In this document: in pieces, positions 13,635 through 15,874 of the stretch
How the letters are laid out: every line of letters begins with the position of its first letter
How positions within the stretch are numbered: position 1 is the first letter of the stretch
Origin: Treponema sp.
GTDB taxonomy: Bacteria > Spirochaetota > Spirochaetia > Treponematales > Breznakiellaceae
DNA length: 15,874 nt
NCBI GenBank assembly: GCA_031272575.1
Contig: JAISTO010000147.1
Coordinates: 1 to 15,874 of the forward strand
Direction of reading: 5' to 3'
Translations under genes and position numbers: made by a program
The notes under the pieces: generated by a model
The model's input: only the letters and a program-made list of their open reading frames with translations
Told to the model about the DNA's origin: nothing
The model's database searches: none

Positions 13635-14219
13635 TTATCCCCCCCTCACCCTGAACGTCATACGCTGGATGGGGGAGGGACCAAGACGGCCGATGGCTTC
13701 GCGGTGCGCCTTCGTGGGGTAGCCTTTGTGCCGGGCGTAGCCGTAGCCCGGGTAGAGCGCCTCGTACAGGTCGAGCAGCGCGTCCCGGGCCGTCTTGGCC
13801 AGGATAGAGGCGGCCATCACCGCGGGGACCGAGGCGTCCGCCTTGACGCGGGGCTCGCAGGGGATGGGGAGCGCGGGCGCGTAGAGGCCGTCCGCCACCG
13901 CCGTGTGCGGGGGAAGCGCCTCGCCGCCGCGGGCGCTGTGGCGGGCGCACAGATGCGCGTAGGCCCGCTCCATGGCAAGCAGGCTTGCCTTTAGTATGTT
14001 CACGCGGTCGATCTCGGCCGGGAAGGCCCAGCCGATACCCCAGGCCAGAGCCCCCTCGCGGATACGGACGCGGGCAGCGGCCCTTTGCGCGGCGCTCAAC
14101 TGTTTCGAGTCCGCCAGCAGGTGAAGGGGGAAGCCGTCCGGCAGGATGACGGCGGCCGCGCAGACCGGCCCGGCCAGGGGCCCGCGGCCTGCCTCGTCAA
14201 GGCCGCAGAGGTACGGCAC
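13635..14219 (-). CDS. rnhB: Ribonuclease HII
   Basis: This 194-aa cytoplasmic nuclease cleaves RNA of RNA/DNA hybrids, including single ribonucleotides embedded in DNA. The family signature GLDEAGRGPLAGPV gives catalytic Asp8 and Glu9. Further acidic residues Asp110 (AVADG) and Asp128 (KADASVPAVMAASI) match the four-carboxylate centre. GYPTKAHREAI and GPSPIQRMTF near the end are typical, although Gln stands where His is usual (GPSPIHR). The start is GTG 14219, inside the end of the phosphoribosyltransferase gene (23-nt overlap) and without an obvious SD, so translation is probably coupled. The last codons AGG GGG GGA include a run of 7 G, which I regard as ordinary. Confidence 0.94.
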   Translation of the reverse strand: MPYLCGLDEAGRGPLAGPVCAAAVILPDGFPLHLLADSKQLSAAQRAAARVRIREGALAWGIGWAFPAEIDRVNILKASLLAMERAYAHLCARHSARGGEALPPHTAVADGLYAPALPIPCEPRVKADASVPAVMAASILAKTARDALLDLYEALYPGYGYARHKGYPTKAHREAIGRLGPSPIQRMTFRVRGG

Positions 14220-14823
14220 TTAACGCGGCCCCCAGCGCGTCCCGGAGCGCGGGGCAGGAGGGGTAGTAGTGCGCCTCCAGTTCGTCCGGGGAAAGCCCCA
14301 CCAGTTCGTGGCTCTGGTAGTGAATCCAGATATCCTCGTCGTGCACCGAGAGATCGTGACGGCGGCACCAGTAGTCAGGCTGAATAGGAAGTTGAGTCTC
14401 GCGGTCGTAAAAAAACTTGTAGTCGTGCACCGCAATGCGCAGGTCGGCGCGGGGTATCCCATTCCGCATAATGATCTTTGCCAGGTGATTGATAGTCCTG
14501 CCGGTATCGAAGATGTCATCCACCAGCAGGATGCGATCCCCCAGGCGGAGGCGCTCGGGCGGATAGGTCCAGCCCTCCACGCGGATTTTTTCGGCCTCGC
14601 GTACGCCGGTGTACGAGCGCGCCACCACCGCCGCGTAGTAGACGGGCCGTTCGCCCGGCGGCCGCGCCACCTTGAAGTACTCGCTTATGACATTGCCGAG
14701 GTACGCGCCCCCGCGGAGGGACACGTAAATGACGTCCGGCACGAAGCCGTCGCCCGCTATACGCGCGGCCAGGAGCAGCGCGTTGTTCCGCACCGTGTCG
14801 TAGGGAAGAAACTCTTTTTTCAT
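14197..14823 (-). CDS. Purine-type phosphoribosyltransferase
   Basis: This 208-aa cytoplasmic type I phosphoribosyltransferase would convert a base plus PRPP to a nucleotide. The PRPP loop LLVDDIFDTGRT (residues 99-110, with Asp102-Asp103 and Thr107-Gly108-Arg109-Thr110) is intact, and VSLRGGAYLG (34-43) fits the pyrophosphate loop. The C-terminal half has aromatic residues (PDYWCRR, IWIHY) where purine enzymes bind the base, most like Gpt/Hpt-type xanthine, guanine or hypoxanthine enzymes. The exact base cannot be read from sequence. ATG 14823 lies one base after the xth stop and the gene overlaps rnhB, so the three form one operon. The SD is weak (GAG a few bases before the xth stop). Confidence 0.82.
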   Translation of the reverse strand: MKKEFLPYDTVRNNALLLAARIAGDGFVPDVIYVSLRGGAYLGNVISEYFKVARPPGERPVYYAAVVARSYTGVREAEKIRVEGWTYPPERLRLGDRILLVDDIFDTGRTINHLAKIIMRNGIPRADLRIAVHDYKFFYDRETQLPIQPDYWCRRHDLSVHDEDIWIHYQSHELVGLSPDELEAHYYPSCPALRDALGAALSAVPLRP

Positions 14824-14824
14824 T

Positions 14825-15604
14825 TTATATGGCTATCTCTATTTCCACCGGGCAGTGGTCGGAGCCCTGCACCTCCGGGTGTATGACGGACGAGCGCACC
14901 TGGGGCATAAAGGCCGGGTCCGCGCAGTGGTAGTCGATACGCCAGCCCACGTTCCGCTCGCGCGCGTTCGTGCGGTACGACCACCAGGTGTAGTGGCCGC
15001 CCTCGCCGGGGTGCAGCGCGCGGAAGGTGTCCACAAAGCCCGCGCCGGTGAACGTGTCCATCCATGCGCGCTCCTCCGGCAGGAAGCCGGGGCTGCCCTC
15101 GTTGTCTTTGGGACGGGCCAGGTCGATAGGGGTGTGCGCGATGTTATAGTCCCCACAGAGGATGAAATGACGGCCCTTTGCGCGGAGGCCTTCGCAGAAG
15201 GCCAGCATCGCCTGGCAGAACGCGAGTTTGTAGGGAAGCCTGCGGCCCCCGTCCTGCGAGTTGGGGAAGTACGCGCAGATGAGCGAGAAGGCGTCGTACT
15301 CCGCGATAAGGACGCGCCCCTCGTTGTCGAACGCGGCCTCCCCCAGCGGGTGCACGTCGAGCGGGGCCTCTCTGCTGTAGATGGCGGTGCCCGCGTAGCC
15401 CGCTTTTTGGGCGCTCGCCCAAAAAGCCTTGTAGGGGCGGCCCTCGCCGGAGAGCGGCGCGAGCAGTTCCGCTGACAACTGCCGGGGGTTGGCCTTCGTC
15501 TCCTGAATGCAGACCGCGTCCGCGCCGCAGTCGGCCAGCCAGGGGAGGAACCCGCGCTTCTCGACCGCGCGGAGCCCGTTCACGTTCCAGGAAATAATAC
15601 GCAT
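14825..15604 (-). CDS. xth: AP endonuclease / exonuclease III
   Basis: This 259-aa DNA repair enzyme incises abasic sites and trims 3' ends. Motifs are complete: ISWNVNGLRA (Asn7), Glu35 in IQETK, Tyr112 in ICAYFPN, GDYNIAHTPIDL (Asp152, Asn154), GWRIDYH and SDHCPV (Asp249, His250). ATG 15604 is chosen because the protein fold begins at MRIISWN. An in-frame TTG at 15658 would add 18 non-conserved residues (TLTLLLTPALPL), and no SD precedes either start (the bases before ATG are CACTCCCCCC). The gene heads the xth-phosphoribosyltransferase-rnhB operon. TTGACA at 15658-15653 could be a -35, but no matching -10 is visible. Confidence 0.94.
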   Translation of the reverse strand: MRIISWNVNGLRAVEKRGFLPWLADCGADAVCIQETKANPRQLSAELLAPLSGEGRPYKAFWASAQKAGYAGTAIYSREAPLDVHPLGEAAFDNEGRVLIAEYDAFSLICAYFPNSQDGGRRLPYKLAFCQAMLAFCEGLRAKGRHFILCGDYNIAHTPIDLARPKDNEGSPGFLPEERAWMDTFTGAGFVDTFRALHPGEGGHYTWWSYRTNARERNVGWRIDYHCADPAFMPQVRSSVIHPEVQGSDHCPVEIEIAI

Positions 15605-15682
15605 GGGGGGAGTGTAGCGGAGGGGCAGGGCGGGAGTCAAGAGGAGAGTCAATGTCAACTTTTCGGGTTTTGTCTTTTTTTG

Positions 15683-15718
15683 CCCCTAATGCCCTCTTGC
15701 GCGCGGGAATCCGCACTA
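15683..15718 (-). repeat. Intergenic repeat of about 40 bp, copy B
   Basis: CCCCTAATGCCCTCTTGCGC (15683-15702) followed by a gapped match to CACTA (15714-15718) repeats copy A at 13437-13475. It lies 12 nt beyond the stop of the partial gene at the right edge, in the gap before xth. Confidence 0.6.
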
Positions 15719-15729
15719 CGCAGCGCGGC

Positions 15730-15874
15730 CTACCACTCGCGGGCTTTGAAGCCTGCGGGCGGCTCGGCCAGAGATACCGACTCGCCGTTCAGTTCCAGCA
15801 CGAAAAAGCCCTGCGCGTACGCATAGTCCCGCACCTCAGCAGGTACGAACCCGCCTGCCACCGCCCCCACCAGT
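15730..15874 (-). CDS. C-terminal fragment of a protein resembling PD-(D/E)XK nuclease-like (DUF3782-type) proteins
   Basis: The minus-strand frame is open from the window edge to TAG at 15732-15730, giving about 47 residues. They include VGAVAGGFVPAEVRDYAYA, GFFVLELNGESVSL and the ending PPAGFKAREW. The pattern of a Gly-Ala-x-Ala segment, a 'YAxxxGFFVLE' strand and a terminal Gly-Phe-Lys-x-Arg-Glu-Trp resembles the C-terminus of predicted PD-(D/E)XK-like proteins that occur in many copies in Treponema and cyanobacteria. The assignment is from memory of the pattern. The catalytic part lies outside the window, so function cannot be confirmed. Confidence 0.55.
   Translation of the reverse strand, partial: LVGAVAGGFVPAEVRDYAYAQGFFVLELNGESVSLAEPPAGFKAREW

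Noticed and set aside
15605..15658. N-terminal extension of xth from TTG 15658
   Set aside because: The 18 extra residues are outside the conserved fold, and no ribosome-binding site supports that start.

Overview
The window (about 15.9 kb, GC-rich) looks like chromosomal DNA of a spirochaete, most likely a Treponema relative. This is inferred from many lipoprotein signal peptides with relaxed lipoboxes, an OmpA-type lipoprotein whose Ig-like domain carries FSPDGDGENDEL, repeat-rich surface lipoproteins next to a large outer-membrane barrel candidate, and a C-terminal fragment of a protein type I associate with multicopy Treponema proteins. No rRNA, tRNA, CRISPR array, transposase or phage gene is visible.

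Left part, plus strand (1-3101): the 3' part of an unknown beta-rich protein overlaps a clan GH-A glycoside hydrolase lipoprotein. After a tandem inverted repeat comes an OmpA-like lipoprotein. A strong hairpin terminator (3191-3248) separates these from everything to the right, which is all on the minus strand.

Middle part, minus strand (9431 down to 3301): a three-gene surface cassette. It holds a 729-aa lipoprotein with Ig-like domains and a beta-helix, a 746-aa beta-helix lipoprotein and a 559-aa outer-membrane protein candidate. Each downstream gene's Shine-Dalgarno overlaps the stop codon of the gene before it. The two lipoproteins share a spaced motif just after the lipidated cysteine. 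The cassette resembles an exported glycan-binding or glycan-processing apparatus, but no substrate can be named.

Right-centre, minus strand (13208 down to 9530): potA-potB-potC, a polyamine-type ABC importer with ATGA start/stop overlaps, followed by map. No substrate-binding protein gene (potD) is present. Three long G/C homopolymers sit at control points of this operon: 9 bp against the potA promoter, 9 bp at the potB end where the potC ribosome-binding site should be, and 11 bp within the first 20 codons of potC. I saw no other G/C run longer than 7. This is the most interesting signal: a candidate phase-variable transporter. The promoter-proximal tract is also the outer end of an imperfect palindrome of about 150 bp with G-quadruplex potential.

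Right end, minus strand (15604 down to 13635): a tight housekeeping cluster of xth (AP endonuclease), a purine-type phosphoribosyltransferase and rnhB (RNase HII). A short repeat of about 40 bp appears in two intergenic regions (13437-13475 and 15683-15718). A partial gene enters from the right edge and ends at 15730.
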